A stretch of 26,506 nucleotides of DNA from Nephromyces sp. MM_2019. Its lineage: Eukaryota; Apicomplexa; Aconoidasida; Nephromycida. The stretch spans positions 4,750 to 31,255 of the forward strand of contig JADHZB010001166.1 in assembly GCA_015657535.1 (NCBI GenBank), given 5' to 3'. The notes beneath the pieces are model-generated. The model made no database searches. It saw only the letters and a list, made by a program, of their open reading frames with translations, and had not been told where the DNA came from. Of the stretch, positions 1 through 11,229 are shown in pieces. Within the stretch, counting starts at the first letter, position 1, and each line of letters begins with the position of its first letter. The position numbers and the translations under genes are program-made.

Positions 1-24
1 TCTCTGTGTGTGTGTGCGTGTCAA
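1..24. repeat. TG microsatellite at the left edge
   Basis: A short run of alternating T and G opens the window. It resembles the TG/CA tracts seen later near introns. No gene is attached to it. Confidence 0.7.
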
Positions 25-120
25 TGTACATCACTTCAAGTATGTTTTCACTTTTTCTTAAATGATTGAACTAAAAAAAATTATAGCATGCAAAGTTGTT
101 TATCAAAATTTTTCGTGTAC

Positions 121-196
121 CAATGTGCAGCACACGCTATTCTCAGAGTTAATTGGGAATCCAAGAAACGGCCAGTGCTTCAAGTAAAAGTGATAG
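121..196 (-). CDS. Candidate internal exon, function unknown
   Basis: On the minus strand a strong pyrimidine-rich acceptor (CTTCTTCTCAG) is followed by 25 open codons ending at a GTACAC donor. The peptide begins YHFYLKHWPFLGFPINSENS, rich in aromatic and polar residues, and does not look like random AT-rich translation. The preceding base is shared with an upstream exon that I could not place, and the gene would continue off the left edge. No family is recognised. It could still be a chance open frame. Confidence 0.3.
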
Positions 197-1676
197 CTGA
201 GAAGAAGAAAATAAAAAGATCTCATCAGCTATTTAATTAAGGCTAAAAGAGCATATATTTTCGCTCAGAAAACAGCGAAAGTTACAAATAAGAAGAGGAT
301 GCAGATTCTGCAGGCTTATTTCTACAAAAGAAAGGAAGCATTCACAGAAAACCACATGCAGAAGGCATTAAAATACTTTTATTAAGTATCCTGTATTTTT
401 TATGTTTTCATTAAAAAGAGAGAAGAAGATGAAGAAATAAGTTAGAAGCAATCTACTCCCCAAAACCAAGCTAAAGCTCGCGAAAAGCACACAGAAACCG
501 AATTTTTACAAATAAGCACAAGTCTTTGATAAATTTCGCAAAATCTAATGAATTAAAAAAGAGCTGAGAAATCATCGGTGTTGCACACATACTACGCAGT
601 TGTCTCAAGCTAAAGAATTGAATTTTTTTCTCTTTCAAAAATGTTCAAACGCCAAATTACTCCAACTTACGACAGACTCCAAAGTTTTTTGCCCCAAGGA
701 ACTATTTGCAGAAGCTGAAACTCTGGGAGTCGCAGGAAAATTAAAGGATAAAATGCACGATTAAAAAAAAGCTAGTAATACATCATTTTTCAACAAAAAA
801 AAGCGATTTTTGAGGCAGGAAGAGGGAAAAATAGCAAAGGAATAATCAATTGAAAGAAGGCAAAAAAGTTCAAAAAAGATAGAATCTACTCTAAGAAAGT
901 TGCACCTTAAAACAACCAGTAGAGTCACAAACTGTGCACTATATGATAGCATAAGTGGCTCCAAAAGATATTCAAATATAAGTGTAAGGTATAAACTATA
1001 TATAATCTTTAGGAGGGTATATTATTCAAGGGGAGAGAGTAAGGAGTCTCTTAAAGTCAGCCTTTATCAATCATCGCACTCAGCCTACCTTCTGCAGAGG
1101 TTAACCTTCCAGTACCTATCAATTTTTCTAAAGCCTAAACAAAATAGCAGTGTGAAGATAAGAGAGAGAGGGAGAGGGAGCTACAGAGATATACATATAT
1201 ATATATAAATACATACATACATACATACTAGGTAGATAAATATATATAATCAGCATATCAGAGTAAACCTGTGCTTTTTTACTGCATCAACTCAGTTACT
1301 AGTAAAACAGGGATCCAGATAAGATTTCTTCAAAGCACACACACATGCCACAGTAGTTCAAAATCTTATCAAACACATATCATTTCCCAACATATTTTCT
1401 CAAAGCATAAAATCTCATCTCTAGCTTGCCACCTTCCACTCTTATCACTAGCAGGTTGAAGATACAGGCATATAGGTTGGATTTACTAGCAGTAAATCTG
1501 TAGCACCCCCCATGAAACACACCCTTTAGGCTATTCACCTGCTAGAAAGAGCCATAAAATGCTAATAAAGGCAAAGCATACTCTCATACTTTAATAGCTT
1601 TGTGTGCTGAACACTAAAAATCAAATTTTCTACCCAAACAATTGCAGAAACTGCCTATTGAGTAATTAGCTAACCG
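197..1676. other. AT-rich stretch with no supported gene
   Basis: About 1.5 kb, strongly A-rich on the plus strand, as the minus-strand introns elsewhere in the window are. Open frames are short and of low complexity. It may hold introns or intergenic DNA of the minus-strand exons on either side. Confidence 0.5.
1187..1230. repeat. AT dinucleotide and CATA microsatellite
   Basis: A run of alternating A and T is followed by about five copies of the tetranucleotide CATA. A purine-rich GA tract lies just upstream at 1160-1185. Confidence 0.85.
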
Positions 1677-1784
1677 TCAAATAGGAAGAGTGAAAAGCTG
1701 CAGTATTTGGCTTTCGAGAGAAGAAAATTCCCTCATTGAAGGTGATTGCCGCTGCATAACAACTAGTTGCATGACACCTCGCTC
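1677..1784 (-). CDS. Candidate terminal exon or very short ORF, unknown
   Basis: Minus-strand frame from a possible acceptor (GGCTATAG) to a TGA stop at 1677-1679. An internal ATG at 1772 would give a 31-residue peptide starting MQLVVMQRQSPSMREFSSLE. The composition is mixed and protein-like, but the stretch is short and the acceptor has little pyrimidine. It may belong to the same gene as the exon at 121-196. No family assignment is possible. Confidence 0.25.
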   Translation of the reverse strand, partial: ERGVMQLVVMQRQSPSMREFSSLESQILQLFTLPI

Positions 1785-1993
1785 CTATAGCCTCATAACT
1801 ATCACCTAGAACCAGGCAATAAGAGGCAAACATCTAAAAAAAGGGGATTGGGAGTGGGTAGGGAGTAACGCAGCATGATAACAGAAGAAAAGGGAAGAAA
1901 AGAGAAGACAAGGGAAGCGAAGAAAAGAAAACGGAAAACAGAAAGCTCCAAAATATACTTTTCGCATGAATTTGAGTTGAAATATCGGCAGTT

Positions 1994-2353
1994 TCACTCA
2001 TAAATATTTTTAATTAAGCGGGAAACACCGACAAATTCACACACAAACACACAGGAAAAAACGAAAATAAAATAAGCACATATCACAAGCAGTTCTGAAA
2101 TCAGATTCTGCAAGAAAAACTGTAAATCGAGACTCAAGAGTATAAAAAAGCAGTTCAACTGCTTATGCACATACATAGGCATATACACATGCGTATACAT
2201 ACAAAAGCATGCATACACAGAAAAAAATATACACACACACAATACATTCATGCACAACACACATATACACAACACACACATATCCATACAATAGACAATT
2301 TTCTCGGATATTATACCAGCAAAATCAGCTTAATATGCCAAAAGTAAATATAG
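1994..2353. repeat. CA/CATA-rich low-complexity tract, no gene
   Basis: Mixed CA and CATA repeats occupy 2164-2283. The minus-strand frame across them is translated microsatellite (VCV/CVLC runs) and is not accepted as a gene. The rest of the interval shows nothing supportable. Confidence 0.7.
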
Positions 2354-3709
2354 TTAAAGTCCATACTGAATGCTTCGAATAATATCATTCACCTCATGAT
2401 CCAGGCGTTCCAACTTCACTTCTGAAGCCAAAAACATAATAACTCCCTTGTAATCTCCAACTCGAAGCTATGAACAAAAAGTGTCCGTTGTATGAAGATG
2501 ACATAAAAAATACTAAAATTTCCACACACACCTTAGAGATTCTTATCTCCAACATATATTTGAAGATCTCTAAGCCGGTTGAGGATAGTCGAGAATAAAT
2601 ATCCTCATAACAATAAAGAGTAGTGAGGCTATGAGCATCAGTTTTGCAACAAAATTTATTAAAACCTAGTGGAAATCACAAGTTAGAAGCTAAAGATTCA
2701 TCAATAATCAAGAGAGCTTCAACCTTGATGCTTTTTCATAACTTCAAAGAATAATAACGAAGATGTGACTAATTTCAACCAATTTTGAGTAAAATACATA
2801 TAAAAATCAAACTATGTCATTCAAACGATTCTTACCAAGCATTTAGCCTTACATAAACTCAATTTAGGGCAATTATTTAACAAGGGAATATCGCGTAGAA
2901 GTGAAAGCACCTCCTGCTCTAAATCCAGAGAGAACAGACTCCAGCATAAATGTAAAATAAAAAGCTTTGGAAGGCCACCACTAAGAAATTCTGGGGGGCA
3001 GAAAATCGCCCTAAACCTTGGATTTTGTGGCTGAGTTATGATCTGTTCATGCTTCAAAGAAGGCCACATACTTCCAGAAGGATAGATATACTTATCTACA
3101 GCGTTTTTTTCATCCCTTGAATCCTTAGGGTAAGTACCCCCCAAAGTTTCTTTACATTGTTCGTTGTCTAGTTGGTAATTCTGAAGAAATTTTAAAGCCG
3201 GCAAAGGGCAAAGTTGAAGAATAAAATCCTTTACGTAGCGATCAAGGTAAGTGGGAAACGAGAAGTCTTCACGGAGACACTCCATAAACGGAGCGTACTC
3301 TTCATAACCTGTTAAGGGATCGCTGCCATTTCTAAACACCCTGGAACATTCGGAGGCTTCAAAAGCAGGGGTTTCCACCATATTCTCTGGCCGCTCCCTT
3401 CTTTGATTATCAACAAGTCTTGCTGGAGAGCTCCCGAGATAACCACCATCATCTTTGTCAGCTGATGCTTTTACATTATTTCTGATGGCCACGCTGAATT
3501 GAAGAGGGTTTGCTTGCAAATTAGCTGTTGGGCTGGATAACTCAAGGAGATGTGATGCAATCCTCGCAAGATAAAAATCCGGGTCTATATCAGCCCTCGA
3601 GTCCAGGAATTTATGGCTCATTGTCAATGTGCTGCTACTCAGAAGCTGAACCGTTACTGCATCTACTGAATGATGAAGCCATCGCCCAGATAGGAAAATA
3701 TCTGCCGTC
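2354..3709 (-). CDS. Three-exon gene of unknown function, possibly TPR-like
   Basis: Exons are about 2853-3709, 2532-2665 and 2354-2467, with stop TAA at 2354-2356. The large exon is open throughout and has a first in-frame ATG at 3621 (MSHKFLDSRADIDPDFYLAR). It may extend to a good acceptor at 3710 (pyrimidine tract then CCTAG), which would imply an upstream exon. Donor GTAAGG after 2853 is phase 1 and fits the two leading bases of the next exon. A second donor at 2836 puts the downstream frame out. The C-terminus is helical and charged, ending NDIIRSIQYGL. The pattern of a tryptophan-containing helix near the start and a late R-I-S-x-x-x-x-GD motif faintly recalls TRAPPC12/TTC15, but this is a weak impression. 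The function should be treated as unknown. Confidence 0.65.
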
Positions 3710-3900
3710 CTAGGTGTAGTAGGGAAAGCTAAACTAGGAAAACACCACCATTATTAATCTAGAAACCTGATGGCTTAACAAAAGTTAGACTATTGTTAAA
3801 GTTTTTTCCAAATCTCCATATTAAACTTGAAACTTTTGGGCTGCTAAAATTATTCTTTTCAGGCTGATAGTATCAGTCATACTTCATGCGCTACGGCTGC

Positions 3901-5018
3901 TTACAATTTCGCATTGATATGTACTCTGGAAGAAGACACACACTTCGCCAACTCTTGCCGCACAGCTTCAGCCAATTGTTTCCTACAGGTTATTACAGCT
4001 GTAAGTGAAGTTTTCAAGGCGACATATGCGACCTGCAAATAAATTTAGGCTCTTTGAGGAAATTGTACCCGCCGAAACACAACACTACGATAATCCAGTC
4101 TACTGTTTTCCCGTTTCACCGAATTCAATTCCCCATAGAACGAAATCCTGCCGTTAAGCGCAGCCAAAATGCACCCTCAGAAAGTGAGAAATATGAAATT
4201 CATCTCTTTTTAAAAAATTAATATAGAAATATTAGTATATTTCATGTAAAAACTATAAGAATAGGGTAGAGGAAAAAGGAATTTTATTTTATACCGCTAT
4301 TAATAGAGCGAGAAAAAAGGGCTTTTTTCCCTTGTCAAAAGAAATATTACGAAATTTAATAAATTATGTGGAAACTGAGAAATCAGCAGACTTTATTTTA
4401 GCTTTCTGTCAAAATGAGCGCACAGTTACCTAGCTCACCTAAATGATGGATATTGAAGTTCCTCCTTGGCTTAAAGTATAAATCATAAAGTATGCAAAAT
4501 ACAAAGGTTGAGGGGAAAGTGTTTCCTTCAATAACGGGAACAGGACACTTCAGAAATCATCACCGCTACTATTAATTGCTAAGTCATTGCTAAGGATGTC
4601 TTCTCGAAGAATAGAATCAACGGTGGAAAATACAATAAGAAATTCATTGTTTGCCCTAATTAAATCGAGCGCTCCCTGCCTAAAACCTAAAAGACACATT
4701 CCTGCTCAGCAAATCATAGTGCTTAGACTCTTTTTTCAAAAACCCTTGAATTTATCCTGGGCTAACACAGAGACCTTGTGGGTAACGACAGGACGATAAG
4801 GATCCATTTTTTGGAGATATCTTCCCATATAGTTGCTGGAAAAGCCATGCATCGTAAATCGGCAAATTCTCGCAGTTTTAAGCTCTTTTGACTTCATACA
4901 TACACTATTCAGCTTGGAGAAAGATAGCGTGGTAGGCTTCAAGTGCTTCTCTAACTCATTTCACTACTTCATACTAGCCCGTTACCTCATGCAGACAGTA
5001 AAAGCGATGAGGTCGCAT
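3901..5018 (-). CDS. Multi-exon gene of unknown function
   Basis: Proposed exons: 4986-5018 (MRPHRFYCLHE), 4775-4912, 4564-4686, 4069-4175 and 3901-4032, stop TAA. Splice phases agree at the first, third and fourth junctions. The second is unresolved: donor GTCTCT at 4775 is phase 0 but the next exon needs phase 1. The last exon follows a clean TTTGCAG acceptor and is a charged helix (VAYVALKTSLTAVITCRKQL onward). The fourth exon has heptad-like charge spacing. No known family is recognised. Oddly, the same minus-strand frame runs from about 4969 to 4442 with no TAA or TAG and only lone TGA codons, so part of what is called intron here could be coding if TGA is read through (see findings). 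The gene lies head to tail about 190 bp upstream of the 2354-3709 gene. Confidence 0.5.
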
Positions 5019-5257
5019 TGTGGAAAACTGGTATTAGTAGAGAAATTCAAACAGCTTATTCAGGTGAGGGTACCAAGCAGGTTTTCAATGGAAGCTCATT
5101 TCTCAGCTGGTTCAGATTCCCGAGGCTTAATTGATGAAGTTTTGGGCTAGGCAAGCTCTGTGGGGGAGTGTTTTGGAATAACGTGAAATAGTTTCATATT
5201 CTTCTTAAGAATTAAAATTCTTACGTCTTCATTCGTCGTACACACGTATATATTACA

Positions 5258-5359
5258 ATGCCCAAGTTTGGAAAGTGGTTTTGGACGTTGCATTTACTCA
5301 AAGCCCTGAGATCCAATCCTCAGCAAGTGGGTAATAGAGCCCCCGGTTCAATTATAAAA
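5258..5359 (+). CDS. Candidate first exon of a plus-strand gene
   Basis: An ATG at 5258 opens 34 codons rich in W, K and R (starting MPKFGKWFWTLHLLKALRSN). They reach a consensus donor AAAA|GTAAGC at 5360. Without splicing the frame runs to TGA at 5435-5437, giving 59 residues. The peptide is strongly basic and amphipathic at its start, as organelle-targeting or ribosomal-type N-termini often are, but no family is recognised. No compatible second exon could be fixed. The exon at 5659-5796 is the nearest candidate. Confidence 0.4.
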
Positions 5360-5658
5360 GTAAGCCGGCAGGCCCGTGGCATTCAAAGGATCCTTGGAAA
5401 AGTGACGCTGCAAAGGGTGTGTGAACTACCCACTTGAATGAGATATTAAGCGGGAGTAGACGACAATTAAAGGATTTGTTTTCAAAGTATAGCTTCATAT
5501 GATACCAGAGGGGTTTTTTTTAAAGGTTCGCCCCATGTGATACTATAGAATATATGCTTCTAGGGTTTTTTTTTTCAAGGGTTAGCCTCATACCATACTA
5601 TAGAAAATAAGCTTTGATGCATGCAGCCCACGTACACCCTTTTTCTCTAATGCTGTAG
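5360..5658. other. Probable intron or spacer with T-tracts
   Basis: Contains two near-repeated segments (about 5500-5540 and 5545-5600), each with a CATA..GATAC/CATAC box, TATAG and a run of 8-9 T. No coding frame is supported. Confidence 0.4.
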
Positions 5659-5796
5659 GTCTTCCACATGTACTGCTCGAGTGCGATTTGTAGTTCCTTC
5701 CAGACCACCGACTTTACATGAACTTGCCGCTCAGACAACGTGAAAGTTCGGCAATGAACTCCTAACTGAGCCGTCGTTTGGGCTTTTACGTGTACT
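5659..5796 (+). CDS. Candidate exon with an internal TGA
   Basis: Starts after an acceptor (CTCTAATGCTGTAG) and ends at a perfect donor GTAAGT at 5797. In the best frame it reads SSTCTARVRFVVPSRPPTLH and onward, meets TGA at 5741-5743, then continues in the same frame as KFGNELLTEPSFGLLRVL up to the donor. Another frame gives 20 codons to a TGA. It may be two small exons, a pseudogene, or a case of TGA read as sense. Function unknown. Confidence 0.25.
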
Positions 5797-6376
5797 GTAA
5801 GTGGGTCCTTTTCCTTACTAATTCAAAAAAACCAGATGAGCAGCAACTAGCTGAGTACTATGAGTTTGTACGAGTTTGTCTTAGCAGGAAAGATTATATA
5901 AAGAAAAGAATTTGAATCCGGAAAATTTCCATGAAATGGGACTCAATTTCTATCAAACATATTTTTGCTAGTCTCTGAATATAAAAGGATATCAAGACTA
6001 AATACATCCTATCATCCAATCTCTGGTACTTTGAGGCATCATAACAGAATTGAGCTTTACTAATCCTTGTTCATATCATCATTTAAGGCAAGACATATAG
6101 GAAGTAATAGTATCACTATAGCAACAGACGCCTATAGATTTGCACTATCCTCTTATAATCTTGATTAGCAGACTATTGATAGCCTCAAAACAATAAATCC
6201 TTATATTCTACAAGCTGACCTCAACTGAAGACATCAGCTGGAAGGAGCCTCGTCGCTGTATAAAGCGCAAACTAGCAGACCTCTTCTCCAGTTAGCAAGT
6301 AAATTTAACACCTTCCCACCTTTTTTCACGCAAAACACACGTTAAGTACATGAATGTGCCCATTATCTTGATGAAC
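5797..6376. other. No supported gene
   Basis: AT-rich sequence without long frames or paired splice signals that I trust on either strand. Confidence 0.5.
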
Positions 6377-6481
6377 TTACGCTACCAAATACCTCCTGCG
6401 CTGCGTGGCCAGTTCTTTTGCAAGCAATGCACCAGTATTTTTCCCGATGAACAAACGCAAGCACAGAAAATACTGCAAGGT
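6377..6481 (-). CDS. Candidate terminal exon, unknown
   Basis: After an acceptor (TTTACAAACGTAG) 34 codons run to TAA, beginning TLQYFLCLRLFIGKNTGALL. The peptide is hydrophobic, then basic. An overlapping minus frame gives KYWCIACKRTGHAAQE up to a donor GAG|GTATTT, which looks like a CCHC zinc knuckle lacking only its last cysteine. The two readings cannot both be right and I cannot choose between them. Confidence 0.3.
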   Translation of the reverse strand, partial: TLQYFLCLRLFIGKNTGALLAKELATQRRRYLVA

Positions 6482-6595
6482 CTACGTTTGTAAAAATTCT
6501 TTCGGGCTTGCGAACTTATGATGGGAGGTTATTCAATGAATAATTTCGTGAAACTTTTATTTTCGGCAGCCATTGAATATACATGGAGGTCTCAC

Positions 6596-6711
6596 TTAAC
6601 GCCAAGAATTATATTCCCTTTTGCGCGTGCTGGTTGCAAGCGAATAGCCCGAGTCACAAATCAGTTGAAAAATGCTACTGATTGAGAACGAACCTGATCT
6701 CCTTTGGTACT
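6596..6711 (-). CDS. Candidate terminal exon, unknown
   Basis: A good acceptor (ATATTTCCTTTAG) is followed by 37 codons to TAA. The peptide is serine- and arginine-rich (YQRRSGSFSISSIFQLICDS onward). It could follow the exon at 7220-7405 on the same strand, but the phases do not match directly (phase 0 donor, two leading bases here), so an intermediate exon would be needed. Confidence 0.3.
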
Positions 6712-7219
6712 CTAAAGGAAATATGTTGATGTTATTATTTATCTGACTACGGCGAAGAACATAAGTCGAAGGTAGCAATACCACAATTCATTGTGTACTG
6801 ATCCTTAAATTGTGCACAGCAAAACGGACTCGCCGAAGTGCGCGCCAGCCAAAATCCGTTATTTCCCTTTAGCTGGCTGAAAGATGCTTGGACCAAATAA
6901 AAAATTACTAGCTATGGGAAATCGAGATGAAATAGTGGTTATGGAAAAAAAATTGTATAACTCAAAAAATAGTAGCATGACTTCACCATGGCTCTTTCAA
7001 TGCAGCCCTTAAGGATTTCAGGTATTCAGCTACTTTTCATGAAAATCTAGCTTTGATAATATTTTGCACAATTAATTTCTTTTCTCTCTTTTAAAAATAA
7101 GCCAATAATTCCAATCCTCCTCTTAGTCCAAATTTGAGTCGCTGATACTGAAGGGCTATGTGGTGTATTGCTTAAACTGATAACTCAACGAGCGGGGTAA
7201 AAAATACTATATAACTTAC
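6712..7219. other. Probable minus-strand intron, no gene seen
   Basis: Lies between two minus-strand candidate exons. No supportable open frame was found on either strand. Confidence 0.4.
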
Positions 7220-7405
7220 CTCTACGGAATAGATCAAGGTTCCAATATCACCCCAATGTAGTAGGTGAGTAAGCTTGCCAATGCAAGAAGCGAGCAAGAC
7301 GAGAAAACAGGCAAAAAAGCTCAATTTAACATCATCATTGACTTGCTTGCCGCACTTACGAACGAATTGCACTGAAGGTATCAGCCCGTAATCGCCATCA
7401 CCTTG
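7220..7405 (-). CDS. Internal exon, hydrophobic helical protein, unknown
   Basis: Minus-strand exon of 62 codons between acceptor TTTGCTTTAG at 7406 and a perfect donor GTAAGT ending at 7219, phase 0 at both ends. The peptide starts QGDGDYGLIPSVQFVRKCGK. It continues with a hydrophobic stretch (LSFFACFLVLLASCIGKLTH) that could be one membrane helix or a buried solenoid helix. A second acceptor at 7371 (CTTCAG) would give a shorter exon that splices in phase to the exon at 7506-7557. No family is recognised. Confidence 0.5.
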
Positions 7406-7505
7406 CTAAAGCAAATTTAACTCAAGCTAACATTTTAGTTATCAGCACGTTTATAGTGAGCTGCACACAAAAATTGCATCTTATGAGAACAAGTTTGAGA
7501 CATAC

Positions 7506-7557
7506 GTTGTGACGCACTTTTCTTCTTCATGCAAAGCACAAAGCTCGTAAGTATAAG
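7506..7557 (-). CDS. Candidate 52-nt exon
   Basis: Lies between CACAG and a consensus GTATGT donor. One frame reads YTYELCALHEEEKCVT. Another reads LILTSFVLCMKKKSASQ and joins in phase to the 7371 acceptor of the next exon. It is too short to assign. Confidence 0.3.
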
Positions 7558-8343
7558 CTGTGTATTGGCTTGTAGTACTTATGAATTACTCCATTTTTGA
7601 TGCGTTTTTAGACACCATCAAGTAGGGGGACGTAGTTAACAATATTCCGGTTCTAGGGGGTATAAAAGAGCAAAATAACACCTTTTTCACATATTTCAGT
7701 ATTGATGGAAATTTGAAGCTTTTGAGATTAAAATTGCACTTGCCACATCGAATAAATCTCACAACTTCGATAGCAGCGAGACAATGACTTCAGGCGAAAG
7801 TATAAAAGATAAAACCATTCTGACGGGCCCACAAAGAAAACAATCAACATCTCAGGTATGAAACTTAGGCCTTATCTTTCTAAATACGAAAGGAGCGCCA
7901 AAAAACTATAAAAAGAAAAAAAGTGCTGACTTGATTACAAATGGCGCCGAGTCCTAGACATGGCTCTCAATGGTCTACAGTACCGCATTTACTTTTGAAA
8001 AACCTGCACTTTTGGGCAATCTGCAGCTGTTTCAAGTTTTCGCTTTCAAATGTCTAGATTGGGTCAAGCGTACCAAGGTCTTGCCACGTAATCAATAGTT
8101 ATACATCCGCCAATCTCGCATGCTATCTTGGCATGGCATAATAGGATACCACATTCGACCTTTGAAAAATTACTCCTCTTCCCGGCATAACCGTTAGGTA
8201 GCAAAATTAGGCTAATTCAAAAACGACAATTTTATGTCTATTTCGTATTTATTTGGTAATTGGGATAATTCTATGAGTAGGGAGATCTGCTATTATTTTA
8301 CTTATACCCCAATTGTTACTTTGGTCTATAGAATCTTGTACAC
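7558..8343. other. No supported gene
   Basis: AT-rich sequence. Several T-rich and A-rich runs, no convincing exon on either strand. Confidence 0.45.
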
Positions 8344-11220
8344 TTAAGGTTGTGATGGTGTGATTCCATGTGTGATGATGTGATTCCGCGTGTGCGACGA
8401 TGTAGTTCCTTGTGTATCATGACAATTCCATTTTTCTAGATTCTGGGTGCTTTTTACAGCTATATTCATCGCTAAGAGATCTGTGAGTGCTGAAACTAGA
8501 AAAGAGATGTTTGAGTTTTTAACTTCTTTAGCGTACCATTCAAGATGTGCTGTAGACTTAAATTTTGCGGTAATGAGACCCAAAACATATTGAGTAAGAG
8601 CATTCTAGCAGGTATACCCTGCCATCCTTCATGGCTTACATAATGCCCCATTTATAATACACGAATGTCAAGCGCAGCACGCTAAGATTTCCGAAAACGC
8701 TGCTTGCTCAGTTTGTGCAATAATACCATATACCATGTTGCTAAAGCTTTCTGGAAGCACTCAGGACATAAGCCACAGCAAGCTGACACGAACACCGATT
8801 TTTCTGTATGCATTCATGCAAGTCCATGACATGCCGCTTGCTATAACACATAAAAATCAACCTCTAGTTGCAATCCAATAGAGCCTACGTATCAACGAGC
8901 ATAAGGAGAAGCATCCGTTGCAAAACTAAATGGTTGTGAAGCTATTACCATGGTTGTCTTTGAGACTGTTTTTCAAGCCAACTAAAGTTTGAACTAACAA
9001 GCTATGAACTAGCAGATTTTTCCACAAAGATGATTCCTTGAAAAAATGCGCCAGCATCTTAGACATCTTAAAAAGTAGGGATAGACGAAGTATGACTTCA
9101 CTCACTGTGAGGTTCTTCTCAAGCTCCAAGGCATATAATCATTCACCGGCGAAGCAAAACCAAGTAACATAAAATGAAAACAAAAGTTTGCTCCGAGAAC
9201 CAAGCAAGAAAACGGCGTAATTCGCACAATAAATTCCTAATTTGCTACATAAGAAATACATAATGGCCTCTACCAATGCACAGTTTCGCTGTCAACTCTC
9301 ATAAAACCACTTATCCACCTCAATCCCTCGTGTCAAAAAATATCAGAATTCTAATTAACGAAGCCCACATTATAAAGTTTAGTAAAAAGAAGGCTTGGAC
9401 TGGAATACTTAAACCCAAACTTCCTCAGTCTTCACGCCATAGCTTCATGAAAATCCAGAATAGAGCGGAGCAGGAAAAATCTATATATTTTCGTTGAGAT
9501 AATATAATTTTCAAAAAGGCAAAAATCAATTTGATTCGCTAGACGAGCTGAATGGAGATATTCACTGCATATGCAGCTAAAATACGGAGAAAACAAAGAA
9601 TCGCCCGCTTTTGGCAACAATTCTGGCTTAAGATCGTGAAATAATAAAATCAATCTCAACCTTTGAACAAATTAACGTTACATGCAATAAAAAAAGCTAC
9701 TACGGCACTAAGACATTGGAAATGATATCCTTTGTAATCAGTCAAATTATGTCACGTATCTAATACCTAAAACGATAATCTAAAAATAAACAAATTCTTG
9801 CTTGCTCGTGGCAGGAATTACTAGAGATTGATCAAGCAATAATGCTTTTCAAATATCCAGGAAACTGCAGTAATAGTAAGAAGAAAGCTAGTTACTAACT
9901 AGCACTCAGCAGAGGCAGTGCATTCACCATAAATTTAGCACACAAAAAAGTGCCGCGAAAAACTATAGAAAAGCACTATTCATAGCGAGATGGTATCATA
10001 CTTGAAAAATTTTGATTTAATCAGCAAGAAAGATTGATAGCGAAGTTAGTTATGCTAAAATTCATAATTGATGGTCACCTCCAGGCAACTATCGAAATCA
10101 AAATTAAAATATGAAAAGATGCTAACCTGGCTTTACATATGAGCAAGGAGCTTTGTACAGACAATTTTCATACACTGAAAACCTAATTCGGTTTATCGCA
10201 GTAACCGCTTGCAAATAGTCAGAAAGTAAGAAAAGAAAGAAAAAAACTTGACGCAGAATTGAGATTAACCACGCAAAGAAAAATACCTTTTTCTTCAAAG
10301 ATATCTTATATATCAAGAGCTCAACATATAAAATCAAATTGGAACACATATCATATACCAGAAGCTACTCAACGAACTTACTAAATCACTAAGTTCACGA
10401 GAAAAAACCCAAGATGTTATTTCTGCACACATTAAGCAGATATGTACATTCTTAGTAGCAAAAATACCGCGCTAAGATTAAATTATTCGTATAAAAGAAG
10501 CATCAAACAGCAAACTTAATCAAAAAGAAAAAATTGAAATATAATTACAGTTAGAACGCTTAAATGTAGATGTTATAGAGTATCTGGACCCTTTATGAAC
10601 AGTCAAAACGAAGATTCAAAATAAAATATGAAATAACGCCGGAATAACCTATTAAACTCATGAAATATCTTGACATAGAAAAGTAAAATATATTATTTTT
10701 GTTTCAAATACCCTGCTTAGCATCATTTCAAGATTTTGAGCCGTCAAGTCTAGCTCAGCAACAAGAAGCCTCTATTTCTAGCGTGCTGAAGTAACAGTCC
10801 TACTGTGGAGACTCAGCATCGTTCAGAAGCTATTTGGAACAAAGGAAGAAATATCCATACTTTGGAATAGTAGCTAATTGTAAACGAACAAGATTAGCTT
10901 CAAAGAATATTGGTTGCCTTCAAACTAGCCAATATTGACGGTGTCATAATAAGACAATAAAAATAGGCCCTTCAATCTTACCAATCTCAGATACGAGAGC
11001 GAGCAATACATATAATTTGGGATCAAGTGCTAAAAAGCCTAATAATGCTCTTTTCAATTTGCTAAAACCAGCATTTCCACGAGCTAGCTTCTGCAAAAAG
11101 CTACCAAAAATGGTTTAAGTGTTTCAAAAAATACAAACCATCCTTCAGCAAGTTGTACTTAATGCTCACAAGTGTGCGCAACTCGTATTCAATGCGTACG
11201 AGAATATGGAAAACAGCGTT
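8344..11220 (-). CDS. Cluster of minus-strand exons, helical protein(s) of unknown function
   Basis: Exons supported by splice sites and frame: 11170-11220, 10982-11090, 10712-10771, 10127-10207, about 9436-9660, 8949-9123 and 8344-8604 (TAA). The first two join in phase (NAVFHILVRIEYELRTL then KLARGNAGFSKLKRALLGFL), using GTGAGC and TTTTTGCAG. Others carry GTATTT, GTTAGC, GTGAAG and GTAATA donors. The peptides are leucine-rich and amphipathic (for example LLFKMSKMLAHFFKESSLWK), typical of an alpha-solenoid or coiled-coil protein. Several junction phases do not match, so small exons are missing from this model, or two genes are present. The last exon ends in a short histidine/threonine-rich tail encoded by imperfect CACA repeats. 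No family is recognised. Confidence 0.45.
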
Positions 11221-11229
11221 CTACTGATG

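Noticed and set aside
1994..2287. Minus-strand frame rich in CVC and YMH runs
   Set aside because: It is translated CA/CATA microsatellite without family features.
5290..5380. Possible tRNA, because of a GGTTCAA box
   Set aside because: No acceptor stem or anticodon arm can be folded around it, and the same bases lie in a plausible exon.
10712..11220. Similarity of the exon peptides to the helical region of MRS2/CorA magnesium transporters
   Set aside because: The resemblance is only in leucine spacing. No G-M-N motif or paired membrane helices were found downstream.
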